A DNA stretch of 64,000 nt from Geodermatophilus sp. YIM 151500. Its GTDB lineage: Bacteria; Actinomycetota; Actinomycetes; Mycobacteriales; Geodermatophilaceae. Shown here piece by piece: positions 16,806-25,325 of the stretch (positions are counted from its first letter, which is position 1; each line of letters starts with the position of its first letter). The stretch lies in assembly GCF_025716945.1 (NCBI RefSeq), contig NZ_JAOVZT010000001.1, positions 468,271-532,270 of the forward strand, given 5' to 3'. A program made the translations under genes and the position numbers. The notes beneath the pieces are model-generated. The model worked only from the letters and a program-made list of their open reading frames with translations. It ran no database searches and had not been told where the DNA came from.

Positions 16806-18715
16806 CCGCGGCCGCCGGTCGCGCGGGCGGTCCGGACCGGGACGGCGGGACCGACGGGGACGGCGGCGGGCCGGCGCCGGCCCGGGTCGCCGTGCTGGTG
16901 CCCGTGCACGACCAGGCCGCGTTCCTGCCGCGGGCGCTGGGCAGCCTGCTCGACCAGACGGTGACCGACTGGGAGGCCGTCGTCCTCGACGACGGCTCCC
17001 CCGACCCGGACGCCGTCGCGGCGGTGCTCGCCGGGCTGCCCGACGCGCGGCTCCGGGCGACCGGCTGGCGCGCCAACCGCGGCCTGGGGGCCACCCTGAA
17101 CACCGGCCTCGACGCGACCACGGCCCCGGTCGTCGCATACCTCCCGGCCGACGACGTCTGGGCGCCCGACCACCTGGCCGCCCTGCTCGCCCGGCTGGCC
17201 GACCCGGCGGTGCCGATCGCCTGCTCCGAGCTCGACGAGCCCTCCGGCACCGGGTACGCACAGCTGGTCCAGGTGGCGCACCGCCGCACCGCCGACCGGT
17301 GGACCGAGCGGGCGGAGCTGGAGACCGACGACCTCGACCGGCTGTTCTGGCACCGGCTGCGCCGGGGTGCGCCGGCGGCGGGCACCGACGCGCCGGCGGC
17401 GGGCACCGGCCGGGTCACCTGCACGTGGACCCGGCACCCCGGGCAGCGCTCCCGGGCGATCCGGTCGGCCTTCGACGGCGGGCTGAACGTCTTCCGCAGC
17501 CGTTACCGGGTGCGCGAGCCGCTGCGCCTCGCCTCCACCGACGGTGCCGACGTCGACGAGGTCGCCCGGTACGCCCGCTTCCGCCACCGGCCGTACCGGC
17601 CCTCGCCCGACGGGCTGTCGGTGCTCGTGGTCGGGGAGCTGGCCTTCAACCCCGAGCGGGTGCTGGCGCTGGCCGAGCGCGGCCACCGGCTGACCGGGCT
17701 GTGGACCCGCGACGGCCTCGGCGACTCCACCGTGGGGCCGCTGCCGTTCGGGCACGTCGCCGACCTGCCCGGAGCCGACGCGCCGGACGGCGACTGGCGC
17801 GCCGAGGTCCGGGCGCTGCGCCCGGACGTCGTGTGGGCGCAGCTGAACTGGCGGGCGGTCCCGCTGGCGCACGCCGTCCGCAACGCCTGTCCCGACCTGC
17901 CGTTCGTCTGGCACTTCAAGGAGGCCCCGCAGCGCTGCATCGTGCGCGGCGAGTGGCCGCTGCTCGCCGACCTCGTCACCGGCGCCGACGCGTGCCTGCT
18001 GGCCACCGACGAGGAGCGGGACTGGTTCGCGGCGGCGCTGCCGGGCCGGGTCGAACCGGCCCGGCTCGGGGTCCTGGACGGCGACCTGCCGCTGCGCGAG
18101 TGGCAGCGGGGCACTCCGCGACCGAAGCTCTCCGACGCCGACGGGTGCCCGCACGCGGTCGTCGCCGGCCGCCCCTCCGGCCTGGACGCCGGCTGGCTGG
18201 TCGCGCTGGCCCGCCGCGGCGTGCACACCCACCTCTACGGCCAGGTGCGGGCGCCGGGGCCGGCCGCCGGCTGGGCCGCCGAGCTCGACCGGGCGCGCGC
18301 GGCGGCCCCGGGCTTCGTGCACCTGCACCCGCCGGTCGGGCCGGAGCGCTGGGTCGAGGAGCTCTCCCGCTACGACGCCGGCTGGCTGCACCGGTTCACC
18401 AGCCGCAACGGCGGCGACCTGCGCCGGGCCGGCTGGGACGACCTGAACTCCCCCGCCCGGCTGCCGGTGCTGCTCTCGGCCGGGCTGCCGGCGCTGCAGC
18501 AGGCCAACCCGGGTGCGCTGGTCGCGGTCGAGCGGCTGCTGCGCGCCGACGGGACCGGCCTGTTCTACCGGTCGGCCGACGAGGTGGCCGACGTGCTCGC
18601 CGCCGAGGTGGCCGGACGCCGCGGTGCGGCCGCGGCGCTGGCCGTGCGCGAGCGGCACACGTTCGACGCGCACGCCGACCGGCTGGTCGAGCTGTTCCGC
18701 TCGCTCGCGCGCTGA
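16802..18715 (+). CDS. GT2 glycosyltransferase fused to a second GT-like domain
   Basis: A 637-residue protein. After a Gly/Asp-rich N terminus, residues about 30-230 form a GT2 (GT-A) domain: VAVLVPVHDQAAFLPRALGS, VVLDDGSPDP and a DxD-like LPADDVW. The C-terminal half (about 275-637) begins LSVLVVGELAFNPERVLALAERGHRL and contains VWAQLNWRAVPLAH and a late SAGLPALQQANPGALV segment, resembling a GT-B glycosyltransferase. An internal 19-base repeat encodes PAAGTDAPAAGTG in the linker. The GTG start overlaps the upstream GT4 stop. A dual-activity enzyme is inferred; the C-terminal family assignment is less certain than GT2. Confidence 0.82.
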   Translation: MTAAAGRAGGPDRDGGTDGDGGGPAPARVAVLVPVHDQAAFLPRALGSLLDQTVTDWEAVVLDDGSPDPDAVAAVLAGLPDARLRATGWRANRGLGATLNTGLDATTAPVVAYLPADDVWAPDHLAALLARLADPAVPIACSELDEPSGTGYAQLVQVAHRRTADRWTERAELETDDLDRLFWHRLRRGAPAAGTDAPAAGTGRVTCTWTRHPGQRSRAIRSAFDGGLNVFRSRYRVREPLRLASTDGADVDEVARYARFRHRPYRPSPDGLSVLVVGELAFNPERVLALAERGHRLTGLWTRDGLGDSTVGPLPFGHVADLPGADAPDGDWRAEVRALRPDVVWAQLNWRAVPLAHAVRNACPDLPFVWHFKEAPQRCIVRGEWPLLADLVTGADACLLATDEERDWFAAALPGRVEPARLGVLDGDLPLREWQRGTPRPKLSDADGCPHAVVAGRPSGLDAGWLVALARRGVHTHLYGQVRAPGPAAGWAAELDRARAAAPGFVHLHPPVGPERWVEELSRYDAGWLHRFTSRNGGDLRRAGWDDLNSPARLPVLLSAGLPALQQANPGALVAVERLLRADGTGLFYRSADEVADVLAAEVAGRRGAAAALAVRERHTFDAHADRLVELFRSLAR

Positions 18716-18818
18716 CCGCGGGTCAACCGCGCTCGACCACCCGGAGCGGGGGAAGGACGACGTGTGCCGCGGGCGGGACCGGTCGAAGATGAACCCACGG
18801 GGACGGGAGGAGGACGCC

Positions 18819-19361
18819 GTGAGCGAACTCGGTGCCACACGCCGGCGCCGCGAGGACGCGCCCGAGGAGACCCGCAAGGAGCGCATCGACCGCGAGCTGC
18901 TCGAGCTGCTCAACGAGCTGCGGGTGGCCCTCCCCGGGGTGCAGTTCCTCTTCGCCTTCCTGCTCATCGTGCCGTTCCAGCAGACCCGCGACACGTTGGA
19001 CGACTTCCACCGGGACGTCTACTACGTCGCGCTGCTCGGCGCCGCGGTGGCCACCGGACTGCTGATCGCCCCCGCGGCTCAGCACCGGGTGCTGTTCCGG
19101 CAGAAGGACAAGGAGCGGCTGCTGCGGCGCAGCAACCGCTCCGCGCTGTGCGGGCTCATCGCCCTCGTCGTGGCGATCTGCGCCTCCCTGCTGCTCGTCA
19201 CCGACGTCCTGTTCAGCCGCGGCCAGGCCTGGCTGACCGCCGGTGGGGTCGCCGCGCTGCTCGCCTACTGGTGGATCGCCATGCCCTTCTGGCGCCGCGC
19301 GCGCACGGAGCTGGACGAACCGCCGGCCGAGCACCGGGAGCAGGCGCGCCACCGGTCGTGA
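18819..19361 (+). CDS. DUF6328-like membrane protein
   Basis: A 180-residue protein with a charged N terminus (RRREDAPEETRKERIDRELLELLNE) and four hydrophobic helices (about 37-52, 68-86, 110-130, 138-158). The segment ELRVALPGVQFLFAFLLIVPF is typical of DUF6328-family proteins of actinobacteria. The GTG at 18819 has a strong GGAGGAGG site five bases upstream, better than the ATG ten codons earlier. Function unknown. It overlaps the next gene by GTGA. Confidence 0.8.
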   Translation: MSELGATRRRREDAPEETRKERIDRELLELLNELRVALPGVQFLFAFLLIVPFQQTRDTLDDFHRDVYYVALLGAAVATGLLIAPAAQHRVLFRQKDKERLLRRSNRSALCGLIALVVAICASLLLVTDVLFSRGQAWLTAGGVAALLAYWWIAMPFWRRARTELDEPPAEHREQARHRS

Positions 19362-20227
19362 CCGGCCCCCGCGGACCGGACGACCCGCTCGGGGCCGCCG
19401 ACCTCCTCCGCCGGCCGGTGGCCTATCCCGGCACGGCGCTGACCGGGTCGGTGCTGCTCGGCGTCCCCGCCGACGGCCGGGACGGCGGCCGGTGGGCACC
19501 GCTGCTGGCGTTCCCGGAACCCGGCGCGCTGCGCGTCCGGCGAGCCGGCGGGGACCGACCGCTCGACGACGTCCTCCGCGACCACGGCGCCGCGCCGGCC
19601 GCAGCCCGGACGCCGGTGGCCGCCTTCGGCAGCAACGCCGATCCGCGGGTGCTGCACCGCAAGCTCGCCGCGGCGGCCGTGTCGACGCTCGTGCCGATGC
19701 GCGCCGGAAACCTGGCGGGTGCCCGGCTCGCCGCCTCGGCCCACGTCAGCTCTCCGGGGTACCTCCCCGCAGCGGCGGCTGCCGCCCCGGGCCGGTCGCT
19801 CCCGGTCGTGGTCGCCTGGCTCGACGACGACCAACTGCGCTGCGTCGACGCGACCGAGCCGAACTACGAGCGGGTGGTGCTCGACGGCACGGTGCACCCG
19901 GTGGTGCTGCACGACGACGGCCGGCCCCGGCGCGAGGTGGCCGTCTACGCGACCCGGTGGGGCGTGCTGCTCGTCGAGCCGGCCGCTCCGGGCCAGATCG
20001 CGCTGTGGCAGGCCGTGCTCCGGGCGCAGCCCGCGGTCGCCGCGGTGCTGGGGGCGGCGGTGCCCGTCGACGGCGCCGCGGTCCGCGCGGCGATGCAGCG
20101 GCTGGCGGGCGACCCGGCGCTGCGCGGGGCGGTCCGCGAGCTGCTGGCGGCGGCCGCCCGGCCGTCGGGCCTCGCCACCGCACCCGGCACCGGCACCGGC
20201 ACCGGCACCGGCACCGGCACCGGCTGA
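19358..20227 (+). CDS. Hypothetical protein with a Gly-Thr repeat tail
   Basis: A 289-residue soluble protein I do not recognise with confidence. The segment PVAAFGSNADPRVLHRKL followed by LDDDQLRCVDATEPNYERV is reminiscent of the gamma-glutamylcyclotransferase-like fold (Y/FGSN motif, later E-x-x-Y), but the match is weak and its catalytic residues are not clearly present. The C terminus ends in (Gly-Thr) repeats encoded by a six-base tandem repeat. The GTG overlaps the stop of the preceding DUF6328 gene. It lies between glycan genes, but no role can be assigned. Confidence 0.72.
   Translation: MTGPRGPDDPLGAADLLRRPVAYPGTALTGSVLLGVPADGRDGGRWAPLLAFPEPGALRVRRAGGDRPLDDVLRDHGAAPAAARTPVAAFGSNADPRVLHRKLAAAAVSTLVPMRAGNLAGARLAASAHVSSPGYLPAAAAAAPGRSLPVVVAWLDDDQLRCVDATEPNYERVVLDGTVHPVVLHDDGRPRREVAVYATRWGVLLVEPAAPGQIALWQAVLRAQPAVAAVLGAAVPVDGAAVRAAMQRLAGDPALRGAVRELLAAAARPSGLATAPGTGTGTGTGTGTG
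20186..20221 (+). repeat. Six-copy GGCACC hexamer repeat
   Basis: Six perfect copies of GGCACC encode Gly-Thr repeats at the C terminus of the hypothetical protein, ending just before the stop codon. The unit length keeps the frame, so slippage would only change tail length. Confidence 0.9.
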
Positions 20228-20247
20228 GGCTCGCCTAACCTGGCCCG

Positions 20248-21687
20248 GTGACCTCGTCGGCGATCCGCGTCCGCGTGCCGCCGTCCTCCGGCCCCGCGGC
20301 GGCGGTCCGCTGGTCACCCTGGGAACTGCTGCCGGTGGCGGTCGTCCTCGCCCTCGGCGCGCTGCTGCTCCGCCCGGGCCACGGCCTGTGGTTCGACGAG
20401 CTGTTCACCGCCGAGGTCGGCCGGCTGCCGCTCGGCGACATCGTCTCGGCGATCGTGCGCGGTGAGGGGACGACGAACTACCTGGCGGGCGTGCCGCCGT
20501 CCTACAACGCCCCGTACTACCTCGTCGTCCGGGCCTGGACGGCGCTGCCCGGCCTCGGCGGCGACACCTCGCTGCGGGTGTTCTCGCTGCTGGCGACCGC
20601 GGGCGGGCTGGCGCTGGCGACCCGGGCGGTCGCCCGGCTGGCCGGCCGGACGGCGGGCGTGCTGGCCGGCGCCGTGCCGGCCGCCAGCCCGCTGCTGCTG
20701 GAGCAGGCCGTCGAGGCGCGCAGCTACGGCCTGGTCGTGCTGGCCACCGGCGGCGCCGTCCTGGGCCTCGTCCGCTGGCTGCAGGAGGCCCCCCGCGGGC
20801 TGCTGCTGTTCGGGCTGGCCGGCGCCGGCATGGGGCTGGCGCACTGGTACGCCGTCACGGCGCTGGCCGCGTTCGTCGTCGCCGCCGTCCTGCTGCGCGG
20901 CCGGCGGGCGCTGCCGGTGGTGCTGGCCGGAGCGGTCGCCGTGCTGCCGCCGCTGGCGTTCGTCGTCCTCGCGCTGGCCAACGGCACCGGCGACCGCAAC
21001 GCCGAGCACCTGCGCGGCACGGGTGGCCGGCTCGGCGGCCTGGCCGTCGACGCGTGGGCCGGCGGATCGGCGTCGCTGGTGTTCGTCCTGCTGGCGCTGG
21101 CCGGGCTCGGCGCGCTGCGGGCGCGGGGGGCGCGGCTGGTGGCGGCTTCGTGGGCGGGAACGCCGCTGGTGCTGCTCACCGCGGCCGAGCTGGTGCGCCC
21201 GGTGTACCTGCCGCGCTACCTGCTCGCCGGGCTGCTCGGCCTCGGGGTCCTCGCCGCGCTGGGCGCCGCCACCCTGCCCCGGGGCTGGCGGGTGCCGGCG
21301 GTCGCGCTGCTGTGCGTGACCACCCTCGCGGCGTCCGCGCCGCTGCTCGAGCGGGGACCGCGCGAGCGCGCCGACGAGCTGGTCGACCTGCTCGCCGGGA
21401 TGCACCGACCGGGCGAGCCGGTCGTGGCCGCCGACCAGCGCTCGGCGATCGGGCTCGACCACTACGTGCGCACCCGCGAGCCGGGCCTGCGCCCGGATCT
21501 GGTGCTGCCGCCGGACGACGCCCCGCCGGACGCCGACCGGGTGTGGGTGGTGCGCCGGCTCGTCTTCGGCGTCCCGGAGCCGACGGACGACGACGCGATC
21601 CTCCGCGACGCCGGGCTCGGCCAGGCCGGGCAGTGGGAGCTGCCGGCGTCCAAGACCGACCTCGTCCTCCAGCTCTGGACCCGCTGA
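20248..21687 (+). CDS. GT-C (GT39-like) membrane glycosyltransferase
   Basis: A 479-residue polytopic protein with about ten membrane helices. The first extracytoplasmic loop carries GLWFDELFTAEVGR, the Asp-Glu catalytic pattern of lipid-linked-sugar GT-C enzymes of the GT39/ArnT/PMT type. Such enzymes move a sugar from a polyprenyl phosphate carrier onto an acceptor outside the cell. The GTG start has TAACCT seven bases before it and no Shine-Dalgarno, suggesting leaderless expression. It converges with the GT2 gene at 21697, nine bases away, which could supply the polyprenyl-linked sugar. Confidence 0.85.
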   Translation: MTSSAIRVRVPPSSGPAAAVRWSPWELLPVAVVLALGALLLRPGHGLWFDELFTAEVGRLPLGDIVSAIVRGEGTTNYLAGVPPSYNAPYYLVVRAWTALPGLGGDTSLRVFSLLATAGGLALATRAVARLAGRTAGVLAGAVPAASPLLLEQAVEARSYGLVVLATGGAVLGLVRWLQEAPRGLLLFGLAGAGMGLAHWYAVTALAAFVVAAVLLRGRRALPVVLAGAVAVLPPLAFVVLALANGTGDRNAEHLRGTGGRLGGLAVDAWAGGSASLVFVLLALAGLGALRARGARLVAASWAGTPLVLLTAAELVRPVYLPRYLLAGLLGLGVLAALGAATLPRGWRVPAVALLCVTTLAASAPLLERGPRERADELVDLLAGMHRPGEPVVAADQRSAIGLDHYVRTREPGLRPDLVLPPDDAPPDADRVWVVRRLVFGVPEPTDDDAILRDAGLGQAGQWELPASKTDLVLQLWTR

Positions 21688-21696
21688 CCGGGGTGG

Positions 21697-22377
21697 TCAG
21701 CGGTGGCGGGCGGCCCAGAGCAGCGAGCGGGCCGATTGGCGCAGCCGGGCGCGCGCCGTCCACGCCGACCGGCCGGCGGGACGGCGGTCCCGCACCACCG
21801 GCACGCTGACCGCCGGCCGTCCGGCCCGCGCGACGGCGAGCACCACGCTCGGCGCGCGGCCGGCGAGCACCAAGTCGACGACGGCGTCGCGCACGACCCG
21901 GTCCACCGCGAGGAAGGCGCCCGCGTCGGGCGGCAGGCCGGTGAGCGCGGCCGCCACCCGCCGGTGCAGCACGCCGCTGAGCCGCCGGGCCGGCGACTCG
22001 TACGCCCCGCGCCGGCCCGCGAACACCGCGCCGACGTCGCCGCGCGCCAGCCGGTCGAGCAGCAGCGGCACCGCCTCGGGCGGGTCCTGCAGATCGGCGT
22101 CCAGGCACGCCCAGGCGTCGGCATCCGGTTCGTCGGCCAGGCCGCGGGCCAGCGCGGCGTGCTGGCCGCCGTTGACGGTCAGCCCGGTGACGGCGATCCG
22201 TGGCTCGGCCGCGGCGAGCTCCGCGGCGACCGCGGCGCTGTCGTCGGGCGAGGCGTCGATCACCAGCCGCAGCCGCCACTCCCGCCCGGTCAGGGCTGCG
22301 GCGAGCCGGACGGCCAGCGGCCGCAGCGTGGCCGCGTTGCCGTGCACCGGGACGACGATGGCGACGCGGCCGGTCAC
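21697..22377 (-). CDS. GT2 (DPM1-like) glycosyltransferase
   Basis: A 226-residue GT-A enzyme. VAIVVPVHGNAATLRPLAVRL opens the fold, and CLDADLQDPPEAVPLLL contains the DxD-type metal motif followed by the QDPPE signature of dolichol/polyprenyl-phosphate sugar transferases. There is no C-terminal membrane pair, so it resembles soluble DPM1-like enzymes. The GTG overlaps the epimerase stop (GTGA). It may make a polyprenyl-phosphate sugar for the convergent GT-C enzyme; this link is inference. Confidence 0.87.
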   Translation of the reverse strand: MTGRVAIVVPVHGNAATLRPLAVRLAAALTGREWRLRLVIDASPDDSAAVAAELAAAEPRIAVTGLTVNGGQHAALARGLADEPDADAWACLDADLQDPPEAVPLLLDRLARGDVGAVFAGRRGAYESPARRLSGVLHRRVAAALTGLPPDAGAFLAVDRVVRDAVVDLVLAGRAPSVVLAVARAGRPAVSVPVVRDRRPAGRSAWTARARLRQSARSLLWAARHR

Positions 22378-23279
22378 GCCGGCTCCACCGCCGCCCCCAC
22401 CACCGGCTGCGCCGCGGGCTCGGTCGCCGCCCCGGCGCGCCAGGTGCGCGCCAGGCCCTCGGCGAGGTCGACCGTCGGCGTCCAGCCGAGCAGCCGGGCG
22501 GCGGCGCGCGGATCGCACATCCAGTCGGCGGTGTCCCAGTCGCGGCCGGGGTGCGCGCCGGGCGCCGTGGCTATCGGCCGGCCGCTGACCCGCTCGGCCG
22601 TGCCGACCAGCTCCTCGGTGCTGGTCTGCACGCCGGTGCCGATGTTGAGCACCGTGCCCCCGGGGAGGTCGTCGGCCAGCGCCGCCCGGACGCAGGCGTC
22701 GACCACGTCGCCGACCCACACCCAGTCGCGGCGGCTCACCCGCGTGGGCAGCGGCACGGTCGCCCCGGTGCGGGCGGCCTCGAGGACGACGGGTACCAGC
22801 CGGGCCGGGTGGTCACCGGGCCCGTAGACCTGGAACGCGCGCAGCACCGCCGACCGCACCCCGCGCTCGGCGGCCGCGGCCTGCAGCAGCAGCGAGCCCG
22901 CGGCCTTGGTGGCGCCGAAGAAGCCGCGCGGGCGCAGGGCGGCGTCCTCGGCCAGCGGGTGCGGCGCGGCCGCGTACTCGGTCGAGGACCCCAACCGGAC
23001 GACGGCCCGGCAGCGGTCGGGCAGCGCCTCGACCAGCCACGGGCTGGTGTTGACCGCCGTGGTGGCCGCCCGGTCGGCGGCGGTGGCCTTGCGACGGGCC
23101 GCGGCGAGGGAGAACACGACGTCCGGGTCGGCGGCCCCCACGGCGGCCGCGCCGGCGACCGGGTCGGCCAGGTCGACGTCGGCCCGGGTCAGGCCGGTCA
23201 CCGCCCAGCCGTCGGCGCGCAGCCGGGTGACGAGGTGCCGGCCGACGAAGCCGCCCGCGCCGGTGACCAGCGCCCTCAT
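22374..23279 (-). CDS. NAD-dependent epimerase/dehydratase (extended SDR)
   Basis: A 301-residue extended SDR. The N terminus has ALVTGAGGFVGRHLVTRL (GxxGxxG). The catalytic serine region is VVRLGSSTEY, and the usual YxxxK is replaced by FFGATKAAG, so the tyrosine position is Phe or shifted. The C-terminal half has YGPGDHPARLVPVV and NIGTGVQTSTEELV. These enzymes remodel nucleotide sugars. The ATG overlaps the stop of the aldolase gene (ATGA). The changed active site is worth noting because it may alter or abolish normal epimerase chemistry. Confidence 0.85.
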   Translation of the reverse strand: MRALVTGAGGFVGRHLVTRLRADGWAVTGLTRADVDLADPVAGAAAVGAADPDVVFSLAAARRKATAADRAATTAVNTSPWLVEALPDRCRAVVRLGSSTEYAAAPHPLAEDAALRPRGFFGATKAAGSLLLQAAAAERGVRSAVLRAFQVYGPGDHPARLVPVVLEAARTGATVPLPTRVSRRDWVWVGDVVDACVRAALADDLPGGTVLNIGTGVQTSTEELVGTAERVSGRPIATAPGAHPGRDWDTADWMCDPRAAARLLGWTPTVDLAEGLARTWRAGAATEPAAQPVVGAAVEPA

Positions 23280-24106
23280 GCGGAGGCGGCGACCGGCACC
23301 GCTGGGGCCGGCGCCGCCGTCGCCACCCGGCCGCCCGCGCGCGTGGCGAGCACGCTCGCGACGAAGCGGGCGCGGTCGTCGACCACCTCGGCGGGGTCGG
23401 CCCGGCGCAGCCTGTCGAGGGAGGCCAGCAGCCGCGGCACCTCGACCGCGGGATCGCGGCCGGCCATGTCGGCGGTGAAGGAGCGGCGCAGGAACGTGAA
23501 GTCGGCGCCCAGCCGCACCAGCTCGGCGGCCAGCAGGTCGCCGGGCACGGGCGCGCCGCCGCCGGGCAGCGTCAGGCCGCCGACGCCGAAGGGGCCGGGC
23601 ACCGCGGCGCGGACGGCGTCGACGGTGCCGTCCACCAGCGGGAGGAACAGGTTGTCCGAGCCGCGGTCGATGCGCAGGTCGTTGAGCCCGACGTAGATCC
23701 GCGACAGCGGCCGGGCGGCGAAGTCGGCGACGCGGACGACGGCATCCTGCGTCTCCACCAGGATCCCCAGGTCGCACCGGCCGGCCACCAGGTCCAGCAT
23801 CCGGTCGACCTGCTCGGGCGTGCGCACCATCGGCAGCAGCACCTCGTCGGCGCCCAGCGCGACGGCCGCGTCGACCTCCGCGCCGGTCCAGGGGCCGGCC
23901 GCGTTGACCCGGCAGAGCAGGCGGCCGTCGGTGGCCGCGCGCATCCGGGCCAGGTCGGCCGGCGTGTCGGCGTTGATCTGGGTGCCCTCGCCGGCCTGTC
24001 GGCGCGCCTTGCCGCGGCGCTCCCAGTCCACGACGATCCCGGCCGCCCCGGCGGCCACGACCTCGCGGCCGAAGCGGGGGTCGACGGTGAAGAGGAAGAG
24101 CTGCAC
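23276..24106 (-). CDS. HpcH/HpaI-type aldolase family protein
   Basis: A 276-residue TIM-barrel protein of the HpcH/HpaI aldolase and CitE-like family. It starts MQLFLFTVDP and contains GIVVDWERRGK, RVNAAGPWTGAEVDAAV, ADEVLLPMVRTPEQV and ILVETQDAV with the metal-binding Glu; YVGLNDLRIDRGS carries a second acidic ligand. The family cleaves or forms C-C bonds next to pyruvate or acyl-CoA groups. Its place at the head of an operon with an epimerase and GT2 suggests a role in sugar-precursor synthesis, but no specific reaction can be given. Its GTG start has no ribosome site and sits six bases after a TAAGCT -10 box. Confidence 0.83.
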   Translation of the reverse strand: MQLFLFTVDPRFGREVVAAGAAGIVVDWERRGKARRQAGEGTQINADTPADLARMRAATDGRLLCRVNAAGPWTGAEVDAAVALGADEVLLPMVRTPEQVDRMLDLVAGRCDLGILVETQDAVVRVADFAARPLSRIYVGLNDLRIDRGSDNLFLPLVDGTVDAVRAAVPGPFGVGGLTLPGGGAPVPGDLLAAELVRLGADFTFLRRSFTADMAGRDPAVEVPRLLASLDRLRRADPAEVVDDRARFVASVLATRAGGRVATAAPAPAVPVAASA

Positions 24107-24115
24107 GAGGGCAGC

Positions 24116-24134
24116 TTAGGCTTGGCTAACCTGC
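24116..24134. promoter_or_regulatory. Iron box (DtxR/IdeR-like) at the aldolase operon promoter
   Basis: TTAGGCTTGGCTAACCTGC matches the DtxR/IdeR consensus TWAGGTWAGSCTWACCTWA at 15 of 19 positions. On the minus strand the site overlaps the -10 TAAGCT of a leaderless promoter that lies just before the aldolase start. A DtxR-type repressor bound with Fe(II) would be expected to shut this operon off in iron-replete cells. Confidence 0.68.
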
Positions 24135-24181
24135 CTTTAGCAGCGGGCCCCGGTACGCGGAGCGCCGCCCGGCCGCGGCGG

Positions 24182-25315
<1,134 letters not shown>

Positions 25316-25325
25316 GGCGTGCGCT

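Noticed and set aside
18789-19361. Alternative ATG start for the DUF6328 gene
   Set aside because: The GTG at 18819 has a much better ribosome site and gives the usual family N terminus.
20186-20221. Possible CRISPR-like array
   Set aside because: The units are six bases long and lack spacers; it is a simple coding repeat.
20228-20246. A partial iron-box match before the GT-C glycosyltransferase
   Set aside because: It matches the consensus at only about 13 of 19 positions, and TAACCT is better read as the -10 box of a leaderless promoter.
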